46,700 bases of DNA. Source: Actinomycetota bacterium (GTDB lineage Bacteria; Actinomycetota; Actinomycetes; Nanopelagicales; Nanopelagicaceae). Below the pieces are notes generated by a model, which saw only the letters and a program-made list of their open reading frames with translations, searched no databases and was not told the DNA's origin. The stretch is taken from contig WLQG01000007.1 of the NCBI GenBank assembly GCA_009698445.1, positions 1-46,700 on the forward strand. Direction: 5' to 3'. Shown in pieces: positions 16,406-25,552 of this stretch (positions are counted from its first letter, which is position 1; every line of letters starts with the position of its first letter). The position numbers and the translations under genes were made by a program.

Positions 16406-19400
16406 TAAGTTCGACCGCGATTCCGAGGTCATTATCTTCAATTGCTAGTGAAGAGCTCAAAACCATAGATAGCGCAAGTACTTCATCCTTAATATGTGCT
16501 TCATCTCCAGCGATTGCTGCTGCAATTTCAGGAGATGCGTTCCACACAATGTTGATGCGATCTGAAATTTCAAAGCCATCGCTCTTTCTGCGTTCTTGAA
16601 TAAAGCGAATCACCTCGCGGACGTGACCGGCCGAAATTAAAGCTGGGGTGAGCTCTAAATCAAGGGCCACGCTTTCACCCTCGTGAGATGCAACCATCCA
16701 GCCAGACTTTGGAACCTCAGTTACAACAAGATCATCTAAGGCGATTTCCCATGTTCCTAAAGTGGTGGTGCCCGAAGCGCGTAAAGTTTTAACGAGAGAA
16801 GTGGCATCAGTTGCCGCAATTGCCTTAGCAATATCCTGAACTGCGCCTCCAAATTTCGCACCGAGGCTTTTGAAGTTAGCTTTGATTGAGATATCTACTA
16901 AATCCCCGTCTGCGTTGGCAATATCTTGCAAATCAATCACGTTGAGTTCATCTGCAATTTGCTCACGCATCTGTTCTGGCAGTGAAGCCCAGCCACTGGC
17001 AGCAATGAGCGCGCGACCTAAAGGCTGGCGAATCTTGATTCCAGATTCGGCGCGTGAAGCGCGTCCAAGTTCAACGATGCGTCGGGTCAATGCAACTTGG
17101 CTGCCAAGTTCACGATCGATAACTGCTGCATTTGCAACTGGGAAATCTGAAAGATGGACTGACGCAACTGCTGATGAATCTGCAGGAATAACTAATTCTT
17201 GCCAGACTTGTTCAGTAATAAACGGAACCATCGGAGATAGTAGCTGAGTCAGGGTTACTAAACATTCATGGAGTGTAGAAAGTGCACTGACATCGCCATC
17301 CCAGAACCTGCGACGCGAACGGCGCACGTACCAGTTTGAAAGATCATCGATAAATCGAGCAAGTGCGCGCCCTGCAACCTGTGAGTCAAAATCAGTGAGC
17401 GCAGCGTCAACTTCTTCAATCAATAGATTGAGTTCAGAAATAATCCAGCGATCCATGAGTGGTCGATCAGCGACCTTAGTTCGCATACTCAAATCAAAAT
17501 TTGAGGCATTGGCATAGAGCGCGTGAAAAGAAACGGTATTCCAGTAAGTTAATAAGGTTTTACGAATAACTTCATTAATTGCTTCATGTCCGACTCGGCG
17601 TGCGGCCCATGGTGAACCAGCTGCCAACATGTACCAACGGACAGCATCAGCGCCATGTTGGTCCATTAACGCCATTGGCTCTAGAACATTGCCGACGTGC
17701 TTACTCATCTTGCGTCCGTCTTTATCTAAAATATGACCTAGGCATAGAACAGTTTTATATGAAGACTTATCAAAAACTAAAGTTCCAATTGTCATCAATG
17801 TGTAGAACCAACCACGCGTTTGATCAATAGCTTCGCAAATAAAGTCAGCAGGGTAGGACTCCTTGAACTTTTCGACTGAGCCCTCTTTATGCGGGTATCC
17901 CCATTGAGCAAAAGGCATTGCACCCGAGTCATACCAACAGTCGATAACTTCGGGCACGCGAACCATTGTCGAATCACATTCGGCGCAACCAAAAGTAATG
18001 TCATCAACAAATGGGCGATGTGGATCCAAATTTGATAGTTCTTGTCCAGCTAACGCACCGAGTTCAGCTAACGAATCCACGCACACTTCATGCTTATTTT
18101 CACAGCGCCAAATTGGCAGAGGCGTACCCCAATATCGATTACGCGATAGGGCCCAGTCAATATTGTTATTGAGCCAATCACCGTAACGGCCTTCTTTAAT
18201 AGTTTCTGGATGCCAATCGGTTGCCGCATTTTCGCGGAGTAATGCATCCTTAATTGAAGTTGTACGGATGTACCACGATGGCTGTGCGTAATACATAAGA
18301 GCTGTATGACAACGCCAGCAGTGTGGGTATGTGTGCTCGTATGGTTGGTGCTTATATAAAACACCACGGGCCTTTAATTCTTTTACTAGAACTTTGTCAG
18401 AATCTTTAAAGAACATTCCACCAACAACAGGTACTTCCTTTAAGAAATGACCATCTGGCGCAATTGGATTAATGACAGGTAGACCGTATGCCCGGCAGAC
18501 TGCCAAGTCATCGGCACCAAAAGCAGGGGACTGGTGAACTAAACCTGTTCCATCTTCGGTGGTCACGTATGTGGCTAAAACTACAAAGTGTGAGTCTGGG
18601 ATTTCTACAAAATCAAATGGACGCTTGTATGTCGTGCGCTCTAAATCCTTACCAAGCATCTTCTTCAGGATTTTCTTCTCACCTTTAACGCTATCGAGAA
18701 GGGCTTCGGCGACGATTAAAACTTCACTTACCTCATCAACGCTAACTTCAACAGCTACGTAATCGACCTCTGGATGAACTGCGATTGCAGTATTTGAAAC
18801 TAAAGTCCAAGGCGTGGTTGTCCAAACAAGGAAACTAGCGTTGAGTTTTACTAATTCACCAGAAGTAACTGGGAATCGAACGAATACTGACGGATCAACG
18901 ACAGTCTCATACCCTTGCGCTAATTCGTGATCAGAGAGTCCAGTTCCACAACGCGGGCAATATGGTGCAACACGATGGTCTTGAACGAGTAAACCTTTTT
19001 TCCAAATTTCCTTGAGTGACCACCACACACTTTCAACATATTCAGGTGACATAGTCCAGTAGGCCTCATCGAAATCAACCCAAAAGCCCATGCGGTGCGT
19101 CATGTCGGTAAAGGCACCAACATGGCGCTGTACTGATTCACGGCACTTGTCATTAAAGGCAGCTATTCCATATTTTTCAATGTCGCCTTTGCCAGCAAAG
19201 CCCAGTTCTTTTTCAACTGCAATTTCAACCGGTAAACCATGGCAATCCCATCCTGCTTTACGGATTACATGTTTGCCTTTCATTGTGTGAAAACGCGGGA
19301 AGACATCTTTAAATACACGCGCTTCAATGTGGTGAGTGCCTGGCATTCCATTGGCAGTTGGTGGGCCTTCATAAAACATCCAGGCCGGTGCGCCTTCGCG

Positions 19401-19505
19401 GGCCGAAACAGTTTTTTCGAAAATAGCGTTATCGCGCCAGAACTTTAAAATCTCATGTTCTACGGCAGGCAGATCAACAGCTGCAGGGATTGCGCGAAAC
19501 GACAT
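16392..19505 (-). CDS. ileS: Isoleucyl-tRNA synthetase, IleRS2 type
   Basis: IleRS charges tRNA-Ile with isoleucine. The 1037-residue protein is of the long type found in Actinobacteria and eukaryotes, known for low sensitivity to mupirocin. Class I signatures are present: the HXGH equivalent reads GTHH (56-59, in MPGTHHIEARVF), and the second is KMSKH (599-603). The editing domain (about 200-400) contains WTTTPWTLVSNTA. Zinc-type cysteine pairs occur at CPRC and CWRC. Expression is controlled by the T-box leader immediately upstream. Its 3' end overlaps yggT by 14 bp tail to tail, with no terminator between them. Confidence 0.97.
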   Translation of the reverse strand: MSFRAIPAAVDLPAVEHEILKFWRDNAIFEKTVSAREGAPAWMFYEGPPTANGMPGTHHIEARVFKDVFPRFHTMKGKHVIRKAGWDCHGLPVEIAVEKELGFAGKGDIEKYGIAAFNDKCRESVQRHVGAFTDMTHRMGFWVDFDEAYWTMSPEYVESVWWSLKEIWKKGLLVQDHRVAPYCPRCGTGLSDHELAQGYETVVDPSVFVRFPVTSGELVKLNASFLVWTTTPWTLVSNTAIAVHPEVDYVAVEVSVDEVSEVLIVAEALLDSVKGEKKILKKMLGKDLERTTYKRPFDFVEIPDSHFVVLATYVTTEDGTGLVHQSPAFGADDLAVCRAYGLPVINPIAPDGHFLKEVPVVGGMFFKDSDKVLVKELKARGVLYKHQPYEHTYPHCWRCHTALMYYAQPSWYIRTTSIKDALLRENAATDWHPETIKEGRYGDWLNNNIDWALSRNRYWGTPLPIWRCENKHEVCVDSLAELGALAGQELSNLDPHRPFVDDITFGCAECDSTMVRVPEVIDCWYDSGAMPFAQWGYPHKEGSVEKFKESYPADFICEAIDQTRGWFYTLMTIGTLVFDKSSYKTVLCLGHILDKDGRKMSKHVGNVLEPMALMDQHGADAVRWYMLAAGSPWAARRVGHEAINEVIRKTLLTYWNTVSFHALYANASNFDLSMRTKVADRPLMDRWIISELNLLIEEVDAALTDFDSQVAGRALARFIDDLSNWYVRRSRRRFWDGDVSALSTLHECLVTLTQLLSPMVPFITEQVWQELVIPADSSAVASVHLSDFPVANAAVIDRELGSQVALTRRIVELGRASRAESGIKIRQPLGRALIAASGWASLPEQMREQIADELNVIDLQDIANADGDLVDISIKANFKSLGAKFGGAVQDIAKAIAATDATSLVKTLRASGTTTLGTWEIALDDLVVTEVPKSGWMVASHEGESVALDLELTPALISAGHVREVIRFIQERRKSDGFEISDRINIVWNASPEIAAAIAGDEAHIKDEVLALSMVLSSSLAIEDNDLGIAVELTKAG

Positions 19506-19538
19506 AAAAAAGCCTCCACGAGTTAAGAACTCTGGAGG
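19506..19538 (-). promoter_or_regulatory. SD-sequestering hairpin of the ileS T-box, terminator-like
   Basis: On the minus strand, CCTCC (19534-19538) pairs with GGAGG (19513-19517), which is the ileS Shine-Dalgarno sequence 7 nt before the ATG. GAGTT and AACTC inside extend the stem. The same CCTCC region belongs to the T-box pairing partner, giving two exclusive folds. A C and six T residues follow the hairpin, so it also resembles an intrinsic terminator. Confidence 0.75.
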
Positions 19539-19680
19539 GACGTGACCTGCTGGCGCAGATCTCGCGGTACCACCCGCCTTGCGTGAAATTCACGCCACTT
19601 TGCTTATCTATCCGCGGCTAGGTCTAGATGGCTTTCACCATTTCTTCTAGCAAACTCGTGAGGTGATGGCCCCGTCAATG
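19506..19680 (-). promoter_or_regulatory. Isoleucine T-box riboswitch (leader of ileS)
   Basis: Read on the minus strand, this leader has the parts of a T-box. The conserved box AAGGCGGGTGGTACCGCGAG lies at 19561-19580, with the bulge UGGU that fits the ACCA end of uncharged tRNA-Ile. Just before it a perfect GCGTGA/TCACGC hairpin (19581-19595) matches stem III. Further upstream, GGC-CAUC-ACC...GGU-GAAA-GCC forms a short stem I whose internal loop holds AUC (19665-19667), an Ile codon, followed by A. The short stem I fits the actinobacterial ileS class. GTCCCTCC downstream closes the switch, so uncharged tRNA-Ile should free the ileS start. Confidence 0.93.
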
Positions 19681-19701
19681 CTCGTCTGCGGTAGTGCGCT
19701 A

Positions 19702-19729
19702 ATACTAGCGTGCATAAGGGGGGATTTAA
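19702..19729 (-). promoter_or_regulatory. Candidate ileS promoter
   Basis: On the minus strand TAGTAT (19707 to 19702) fits a -10 box, with a weak -35-like TTAAAT (19729 to 19724) 16 bp away. A start near 19695 would give a leader of about 190 nt that includes the whole T-box. The -10 overlaps a small inverted repeat, CGCTA-ATAC-TAGCG (19697-19710). Confidence 0.35.
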
Positions 19730-19741
19730 CCTCGTGGCTAA

Positions 19742-19771
19742 TTGGTAAGCGCCCCCGAAGAGGATTAAGGT
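19742..19771 (+). promoter_or_regulatory. Candidate promoter of the DksA-like gene
   Basis: TTGGTA (19742-19747) and TAAGGT (19766-19771) are 18 bp apart and make a plausible -35/-10 pair. The -10 lies 7 nt before the ATG, so the transcript would be leaderless. The promoter is divergent from that of ileS, whose start should lie about 70 bp away. Confidence 0.4.
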
Positions 19772-19778
19772 TCGCGAC

Positions 19779-20585
19779 ATGCCTAAGAAGCCAGTAAAGA
19801 AAGCCGCGGCAAAGAAAGCCGTAGCGAAGAAGGCTCCTGCAACAAAGGCTCCTGCAAAAAAGGCTCCAGCAAAAAAGGCTGCTGCCAAGAAGGCTCCCAT
19901 CAAAAAAGCTGTTGCCAAGAAGGCTCCCGCTAAGAAAGCTCCAGCAAAAAAGGCTGTAGCAAAAAAAGCGGCGGTAAAAAGCATTCCAGTTAAAAAGGCT
20001 CCAGGTAAACCATTTCCCTCTAAAACAACTCTGACAGTTGATGAGAAATCACAAACAGTTTCAGTATCAACAATTACTGCACCAGTTGCAGCCCCTGTCA
20101 TTGAAGAGCGACGTTTAGTTATGCCACCCCCACCTCGTCCAACTAAATCGGGCAAAAAAATTGCGCCCTTAAAGCCAATCAAATCTGCGCCAACACCCAT
20201 TGTAGTAAGCGAGAGTGAATCTCCTTGGACTGCGGCAGAACTCAAAAGTATTCGAAGTGAGATTGCTAAGGAACTTGCTCGCCTGCGAGTAGAGCTGGCC
20301 AAGGTTGAAGATGAGATGGATTCTCTCATTCAAGAATCTGGCGAAGGTGCTGGCGATGATCAGGCTGATGCCGGAACCAAGACTTTTGAACGTGAGCATG
20401 AGATGTCATTAGTTATCAATGCCCGCGACATGGTTTTGCAAACTGAACGCGCATTAGAGCGAATCGATTCAAAGTCTTATGGAAATTGCGAAGAATGTGG
20501 AAGTGCAATCGGTAAAGCTCGTTTACAAGTATTCCCACGGGCAACTTTGTGCATGCTCTGCAAGCAGAAAGAAGAACGGCGTTAA
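19779..20585 (+). CDS. TraR/DksA-family zinc-finger protein with H1-like lysine/alanine tail
   Basis: The 268-residue protein has two very different parts. Residues 3-65 are a five-residue repeat of the AKKAP type, like histone H1 and the HU tail of Actinobacteria, and should bind nucleic acid non-specifically. After a Pro-rich linker (about 66-145), residues 148-268 form a DksA/TraR-type region: a coiled-coil-like segment ([20 protein letters not shown]), then a four-cysteine zinc finger C237-X2-C240-X17-C258-X2-C261. DksA-like proteins act in the RNA polymerase secondary channel. Homologues with similar tails sit just upstream of lspA in other Actinobacteria. Its exact role is not known to me. 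Confidence 0.88.
   Translation: MPKKPVKKAAAKKAVAKKAPATKAPAKKAPAKKAAAKKAPIKKAVAKKAPAKKAPAKKAVAKKAAVKSIPVKKAPGKPFPSKTTLTVDEKSQTVSVSTITAPVAAPVIEERRLVMPPPPRPTKSGKKIAPLKPIKSAPTPIVVSESESPWTAAELKSIRSEIAKELARLRVELAKVEDEMDSLIQESGEGAGDDQADAGTKTFEREHEMSLVINARDMVLQTERALERIDSKSYGNCEECGSAIGKARLQVFPRATLCMLCKQKEERR
19785..19973 (+). repeat. In-frame 15 bp degenerate tandem repeat encoding AKKAP units
   Basis: About twelve imperfect copies of a 15 bp unit (AAGAAGGCTCCTGCA and variants) encode the Lys-Ala-Pro tail of the DksA-like protein. Synonymous and Val/Ile/Thr substitutions show that the protein pattern is kept more strictly than the DNA. Such a tract is prone to copy-number change without frameshift. 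Confidence 0.85.
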
Positions 20586-20587
20586 TT

Positions 20588-21070
20588 GTGCGCGTCTGGC
20601 GCACACTCTTAAGTGTTGCCTGGTTCTTCTGGATTGCTGATTTAGCTACCAAGATCTGGGCAGTTAACTCTTTGTCCCACCGTGGCAGTATCAAAATTCT
20701 GGGTTCATTCTTTCAACTTAATTTCGTCAGAAACTCTGGTGCCGCTTTTTCATTTGCACCAGGTTCGACCTTGCTGCTCTCATTTTTTGGAATTGCAGTT
20801 TTAATCTCAATTTCGTATTACGCACCGCGACTTACCTCTAAAGGTTGGGCCGTTGTATTAGGCCTAGTGATGGGCGGCGTTCTGGGAAATCTGACGGATC
20901 GAATTTTCCGTGAGCCTGGATTACTTCGAGGCCATGTTATCGATTGGATGCAACTGCCTCATTGGCCTATATTCAATATTGCAGACTCTGCAATCGTAAT
21001 TGCTGCATTCCTTTCGGTTGTTTTAACTGCACGCAATATCCCGCCAATTAAAAAAGAAGAGTTGATATGA
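20588..21070 (+). CDS. lspA: Lipoprotein signal peptidase LspA
   Basis: LspA is the membrane aspartyl protease that removes the signal peptide from diacylglyceryl-modified prolipoproteins, acting after Lgt (also in this window). The GTG at 20588, two bases after the upstream stop, gives 160 residues, the normal size; a start inside the upstream gene would add unrelated residues. Four hydrophobic helices are apparent. The catalytic motifs are NSGAAFSFA, GNLTDRIF and HVIDWMQL...FNIADSAI, with the two expected aspartates. The stop overlaps rluD by ATGA. Confidence 0.95.
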   Translation: MRVWRTLLSVAWFFWIADLATKIWAVNSLSHRGSIKILGSFFQLNFVRNSGAAFSFAPGSTLLLSFFGIAVLISISYYAPRLTSKGWAVVLGLVMGGVLGNLTDRIFREPGLLRGHVIDWMQLPHWPIFNIADSAIVIAAFLSVVLTARNIPPIKKEELI

Positions 21071-22005
21071 GCAGAGAACATCGCACCTTGTCAGTGCCAG
21101 AAGGCGTTGCAGGCGAGCGAATTGATAGCGCTCTGACTCGAGTTCTTGGTCTTTCACGCACAGCCGTTGTTAAATTGCTAGAAGATGGCGACATCACAAC
21201 CTCCGGTAAGGCAATGGGAAAGTCAGATCGAGTAGCTGCTAATCAAGTAATTGAAGTTTTGATGCCAGCGCCAATTAATCAAGATCCGATTCCGCTGACT
21301 CCACTTGAAGGTTTAACAATTGTTTATGATGACGACGCAATTGTTGTTATAGATAAGCCTGTTGGATGCGCGGCGCATCCCAGCCCTGGCTGGATGGGGC
21401 CAACGGTTGTTGGTGCACTCATGGCTGCCGGGTATTCAATATCAACTAGTGGGGCCGCAGAGCGCCAAGGAATTGTTCATCGATTAGATGTGGGTACTAG
21501 TGGTCTCATGATTGTTGCAAAAAGTGATCGAGCATTTACAGTATTAAAGGACGCCTTTAGAAATCGCACCGTCGACAAGATTTATCACGCACTTATTCAG
21601 GGACATATGGATCCAACTACCGGCACCATCGATGCACCAATTGATCGCCATCCAAAAGAAGATCATCGATTTGCAGTAGTTGCAACTGGAAAAGATTCGA
21701 TAACCCATTATGAAGTTATTGAATTTTATCGCGGGGTATCACTAGTAAAAGTCGAACTTGAAACCGGACGGACTCACCAAATTCGTGTTCATTTTTCTGC
21801 CCTCAACCATCCACTCGTTGGTGACACGACATACGGAGCAGACCCAGTCTTGGCAAAGTCTCTAGAGATGAGACGCCCATGGCTTCATGCCAAGGAACTC
21901 ACTTTTGACCACCCCATTACTGGCGAGCATTTAAGTTTTAGTGCGCCATACCCAGCCGATCTCACACGCTCATTGGCGTTGCTATCTGATGCTGTTCTTC
22001 CTTAA
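21067..22005 (+). CDS. rluD: RluA/RluD-family 23S rRNA pseudouridine synthase
   Basis: The 312-residue protein has an N-terminal S4 RNA-binding domain (about 15-75, with RIDSALTRVLGLSRTAVVKLL) and a catalytic domain holding the RluA-type motif HRLDVGTSGLM with the catalytic aspartate, then GRTHQIRVH. RluD makes pseudouridines in helix 69 of 23S rRNA in E. coli; the exact target here is assumed by similarity. Position after lspA is standard in Actinobacteria and Firmicutes. ATGA overlap with lspA indicates co-translation. Confidence 0.92.
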   Translation: MSREHRTLSVPEGVAGERIDSALTRVLGLSRTAVVKLLEDGDITTSGKAMGKSDRVAANQVIEVLMPAPINQDPIPLTPLEGLTIVYDDDAIVVIDKPVGCAAHPSPGWMGPTVVGALMAAGYSISTSGAAERQGIVHRLDVGTSGLMIVAKSDRAFTVLKDAFRNRTVDKIYHALIQGHMDPTTGTIDAPIDRHPKEDHRFAVVATGKDSITHYEVIEFYRGVSLVKVELETGRTHQIRVHFSALNHPLVGDTTYGADPVLAKSLEMRRPWLHAKELTFDHPITGEHLSFSAPYPADLTRSLALLSDAVLP

Positions 22006-22009
22006 GTAA

Positions 22010-22015
22010 TAATCT
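22010..22015 (+). promoter_or_regulatory. Candidate -10 box of dnaE (TAATCT)
   Basis: TAATCT lies 9 nt before the dnaE ATG and there is no Shine-Dalgarno sequence in the 19 bp after rluD. Transcription from here would give a leader of only a few nucleotides. No clear -35 is seen, and dnaE could equally be read through from rluD. Confidence 0.25.
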
Positions 22016-22024
22016 ACGTCCACC

Positions 22025-25000
22025 ATGACCTCTGAAAACTTCGTACATCTGCACGTCCATACCGAGTACTCAATGCTCGATGGAGCTGCCCGTGTTCCAG
22101 ATTTAATGGCCGAAGTTGCACGTCAAGGTATGCCAGCAATTGCAATGACTGATCATGGAAATGTTTTTGGTGCATATGAGTTTTATAAGCAGGCAAAAAA
22201 AGTTGGTGTAAAACCGATTATTGGAATTGAAGCCTACGTTGCCCCAGAATCTCGCTTTGATAAAAAGCGCGTGCAATGGGCCAGTGGTGGTGAAGATGAT
22301 GTGTCAGGTGGCGGCGCGTACACACACATGACAATCCTGGCCGAAAACAATGTTGGGCTTGGCAATCTCTTTCGCTTGTCTTCACTTGCCTCCCTTGAAG
22401 GCTATTACTACAAACCCCGCATGGACCGTGAGCTCTTATCAAAATACTCAAAGGGTCTTATTGCAACAACAGGTTGTCCTGGTGGCGAAATTCAAACTCG
22501 CCTACGCATGGGTGCCTATAAGGAAGCGATAAAGGCAGCCAGTGATTACCGCGATATCTTTGGAGCAGAAAACTTCTACTTAGAAGTCATGGACCATGGA
22601 ATTGATATTGAAAGCCGCGTTAAAGCTGATCTATTAAAGCTCGGGAAAGAATTAGGCCTTCCCCTTCTTGCTACTAATGATCTGCATTACACATTACAAG
22701 CTGATTCAAATGCACACGAGGCGCTTTTGTGCGTCCAGTCAGGATCTACGCTGGCCGATCCTAAGAGATTTAAATTTGATAATGATTCTTTCTATGTAAA
22801 AACCCCTGCCCAAATGCGTGAGCTTTTTAAGGATATTCCTGAGAGCTGCGATAACACCTTACTTATTGCTCAGCGTTGTGAAGTAACTATGCGTGAAGGT
22901 GAAAACTTACTGCCACAGTTCACCGTGCCCCAGGGTGAAACCGAAGATTCATGGCTGAAAAAAGAATCAATCCGTGGAATGAAAGAACGGTTAGGCACAA
23001 AGTTAACTCCGGCCCACGAAGCCCGACTTGATTATGAACTTGGCGTGATGGAAAAAATGGGATTTCCTGGCTACTTCCTTGTTGTTGCAGATTTAGTAGG
23101 TCATGCAAAGCAAGTTGGAATTCGAGTAGGACCAGGACGTGGTTCTGCAGCTGGCTCACTTGTTGCATATTCATTAGGTATCACTGGACTTGATCCTTTG
23201 GAACACGGACTTTTGTTTGAGCGATTCCTTAATCCTGAACGTATTTCGATGCCAGATATTGATCTGGATTTTGATGAACGCAGACGCAGCGAAATGATTC
23301 GATATGCCACTAATAAATATGGTGAAGATCGAGTAGCTCAAATAATTACTTACGGCACAATTAAATCTAAGCAAGCAATTAAGGATTCAACTCGCGTGCT
23401 TGGTTACCCGTATGTAATTGGTGAAAAACTCACTAAAGCCCTGCCACCTACTGTGATGGGTAAAGATATTTCACTAGGTGGAGTCTTTGATCCTAAAGAT
23501 GATCGATATGGCGAAGCTGGAGAATTTCGCGCCCTCTATGAGTCAGATCCAGATTCCAAACGCGTTGTAGATACAGCACGCGGTCTTGAAGGTTTAAAGC
23601 GCCAGTGGGGTGTTCACGCTGCCGGCGTCATTCTCTCGCGTGAGCCACTACTTGATGTCATACCTATTCATCGCCGTGAAGCCGATGGCGCAATCATTAC
23701 TCAATTTGATATGGGTGCCTGCGAATCAATCGGTTTGCTAAAAATGGACTTTTTGGGTTTACGTAACCTTTCAGTTCTAGATGATGCGTTAATCAATATC
23801 AAAGAAAACCAAGGGATCGAAGTAGTACTAGAAGATTTAACTTTGGATGATAAAAAAACTTACGAACTTCTCTCTCGTGGTGACACATTAGGTGTATTCC
23901 AGCTTGACGGTGGGCCAATGCGTGCCCTCCTTAAATCTATGTCACCAGATTCATTTGAAGATATTTCTGCGGTTATTGCGCTTTATCGCCCAGGACCAAT
24001 GGGTGAAAATGCACATAACAACTATGCCGATCGCAAAAATAAACGTAAGCCAGTCGAGCCAATCCACCCTGAACTTTCAGAACCATTACAAGAAATTTTG
24101 GGAGATACATACGGCCTAATTGTGTATCAAGAACAAGTAATGGCAATTGCACAAAAGGTGGCGGGTTTCTCTCTGGGACGTGCAGATCTTTTGCGTAAGG
24201 CAATGGGTAAGAAAAATAAGGAGATTTTGGATAAGGAATACGTCCCATTTGAAGCTGGCATGAAAGCTAATGGTTTTTCAAATGCGGCCATTAAGCGCCT
24301 GTGGGATGTTTTGATTCCCTTTTCAGATTATGCATTTAACCGCGCACACTCGGCTGGTTACGGTGTCGTCTCATATTGGACTGCATACTTAAAAGCTAAC
24401 TATCCAACTGAATACATGGCCGCCCTTTTGACAAGTGTTCGCGATGACAAGGACAAGTCAGCTTTGTATTTGAGCGAGTGCCGGCGAATGGGAATCAATG
24501 TGTTGCCACCAGATGTCAATGAATCTAACGGTGAGTACACACCGCGAACAAAAGATATTCGCTTTGGGCTTGCAGCTATTCGAAATGTTGGAGAAGGCGT
24601 AGTTGCTTCTATTAAGAGCGCGCGTGAAAGCAAAGGACGTTTCACATCATTTGGAGATTTCTTAGCAAAAGTTGACGCACAGGTCTGCAATAAAAAAACT
24701 ATTGAATCTTTGATTAAGGCTGGAGCCTTTGGTTCACTAGGCGCAACACGTAAAGGCCTCATTGCTATTCACCTCGAAGCCATTGATTCAGTAATCGAAA
24801 GTAAGCGCGCAGAGGCAATCGGTCAATTTGATTTATTTGGCGGAGAAGCCATAACTGAAATTTCAGGTTTGGATATTGAAATTCCAACAGGTGAATGGGA
24901 TAAAGCCATGTTGCTTAGCTATGAGCGCGAGATGTTAGGCCTTTATGTTTCAGATCATCCCTTGCTTGGCGTAGAGCATGTACTGCGCTCAAATACCGAC

Positions 25001-25522
25001 ATGTCCATCAGCGAACTAGTTGATGAAGGTGCACAGCATGAGTCGATAGTGACTATTGGTGGATTAATTACAAGTGTTTCCCGAAAAGTATCGCGCCAAG
25101 GTGCTTCATGGGCAGTGGTAACAGTTGAAGATCTTGAGGGCTCGCTCGAAGTTTTGTTTTTCTCAAATACTTACAATCAATATTCAATGTCATTAACTGA
25201 AGATCGAATAGTCACAGTTCGTGGTCGAGTCGATCGTCGTGATGAAAAACTTAGATTTACGGCTCTTGAAATGTCGATGCCTGATATTTCTGCGGGACCA
25301 ACTGGACCACTTGTCATTTCAATCCCAATGTCTCAATGCACTCCGCCGGTCGTTGATCGAATCAAAGAGATTTTGCGTTCTCACCCAGGTAAGCGAGAGG
25401 TGCATCTGTCATTGAGTGAGAATGGCAGCAACACAGTGATGACAATTGATGCATCGGTCACAGCTTCTCCATCCTTGAGCGCAGATCTCAAATCAATACT
25501 TGGCCCTAACTGCCTGGTTTAA
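22025..25522 (+). CDS. dnaE: DNA polymerase III alpha subunit DnaE
   Basis: This is the replicative polymerase catalytic subunit, 1165 residues, the typical DnaE1 length. It opens with a PHP domain (FVHLHVHTEYSMLDGAARV) that retains the metal-binding histidines of a proofreading-capable domain in Actinobacteria. Palm motifs are GPGRGSAAGSLVAY and PDIDLDF with D411 and D413. A helix-hairpin-helix region and an OB fold (ITSVSRKVSRQGASWAVVTV) follow near the C-terminus. The ATG at 22025 gives the conserved N-terminus. It lies 42 bp before hisD. Confidence 0.97.
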   Translation: MTSENFVHLHVHTEYSMLDGAARVPDLMAEVARQGMPAIAMTDHGNVFGAYEFYKQAKKVGVKPIIGIEAYVAPESRFDKKRVQWASGGEDDVSGGGAYTHMTILAENNVGLGNLFRLSSLASLEGYYYKPRMDRELLSKYSKGLIATTGCPGGEIQTRLRMGAYKEAIKAASDYRDIFGAENFYLEVMDHGIDIESRVKADLLKLGKELGLPLLATNDLHYTLQADSNAHEALLCVQSGSTLADPKRFKFDNDSFYVKTPAQMRELFKDIPESCDNTLLIAQRCEVTMREGENLLPQFTVPQGETEDSWLKKESIRGMKERLGTKLTPAHEARLDYELGVMEKMGFPGYFLVVADLVGHAKQVGIRVGPGRGSAAGSLVAYSLGITGLDPLEHGLLFERFLNPERISMPDIDLDFDERRRSEMIRYATNKYGEDRVAQIITYGTIKSKQAIKDSTRVLGYPYVIGEKLTKALPPTVMGKDISLGGVFDPKDDRYGEAGEFRALYESDPDSKRVVDTARGLEGLKRQWGVHAAGVILSREPLLDVIPIHRREADGAIITQFDMGACESIGLLKMDFLGLRNLSVLDDALINIKENQGIEVVLEDLTLDDKKTYELLSRGDTLGVFQLDGGPMRALLKSMSPDSFEDISAVIALYRPGPMGENAHNNYADRKNKRKPVEPIHPELSEPLQEILGDTYGLIVYQEQVMAIAQKVAGFSLGRADLLRKAMGKKNKEILDKEYVPFEAGMKANGFSNAAIKRLWDVLIPFSDYAFNRAHSAGYGVVSYWTAYLKANYPTEYMAALLTSVRDDKDKSALYLSECRRMGINVLPPDVNESNGEYTPRTKDIRFGLAAIRNVGEGVVASIKSARESKGRFTSFGDFLAKVDAQVCNKKTIESLIKAGAFGSLGATRKGLIAIHLEAIDSVIESKRAEAIGQFDLFGGEAITEISGLDIEIPTGEWDKAMLLSYEREMLGLYVSDHPLLGVEHVLRSNTDMSISELVDEGAQHESIVTIGGLITSVSRKVSRQGASWAVVTVEDLEGSLEVLFFSNTYNQYSMSLTEDRIVTVRGRVDRRDEKLRFTALEMSMPDISAGPTGPLVISIPMSQCTPPVVDRIKEILRSHPGKREVHLSLSENGSNTVMTIDASVTASPSLSADLKSILGPNCLV

Positions 25523-25552
25523 ATTCAATCCCGCCCCTCACGGCGCAGCCCT

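Noticed and set aside
19785-19973. The regular lysine-rich tract as a CRISPR or non-coding tandem array
   Set aside because: The 15 bp periodicity is fully in frame, has no spacers, and encodes a known type of H1-like protein tail.
19604-20329. 241-codon open frame on the minus strand across the T-box and the DksA-like gene
   Set aside because: Its product is a run of Phe-Ala-Gly repeats mirroring the AKKAP tract on the plus strand, and it also crosses the ileS leader. It has no family features and is a shadow frame.
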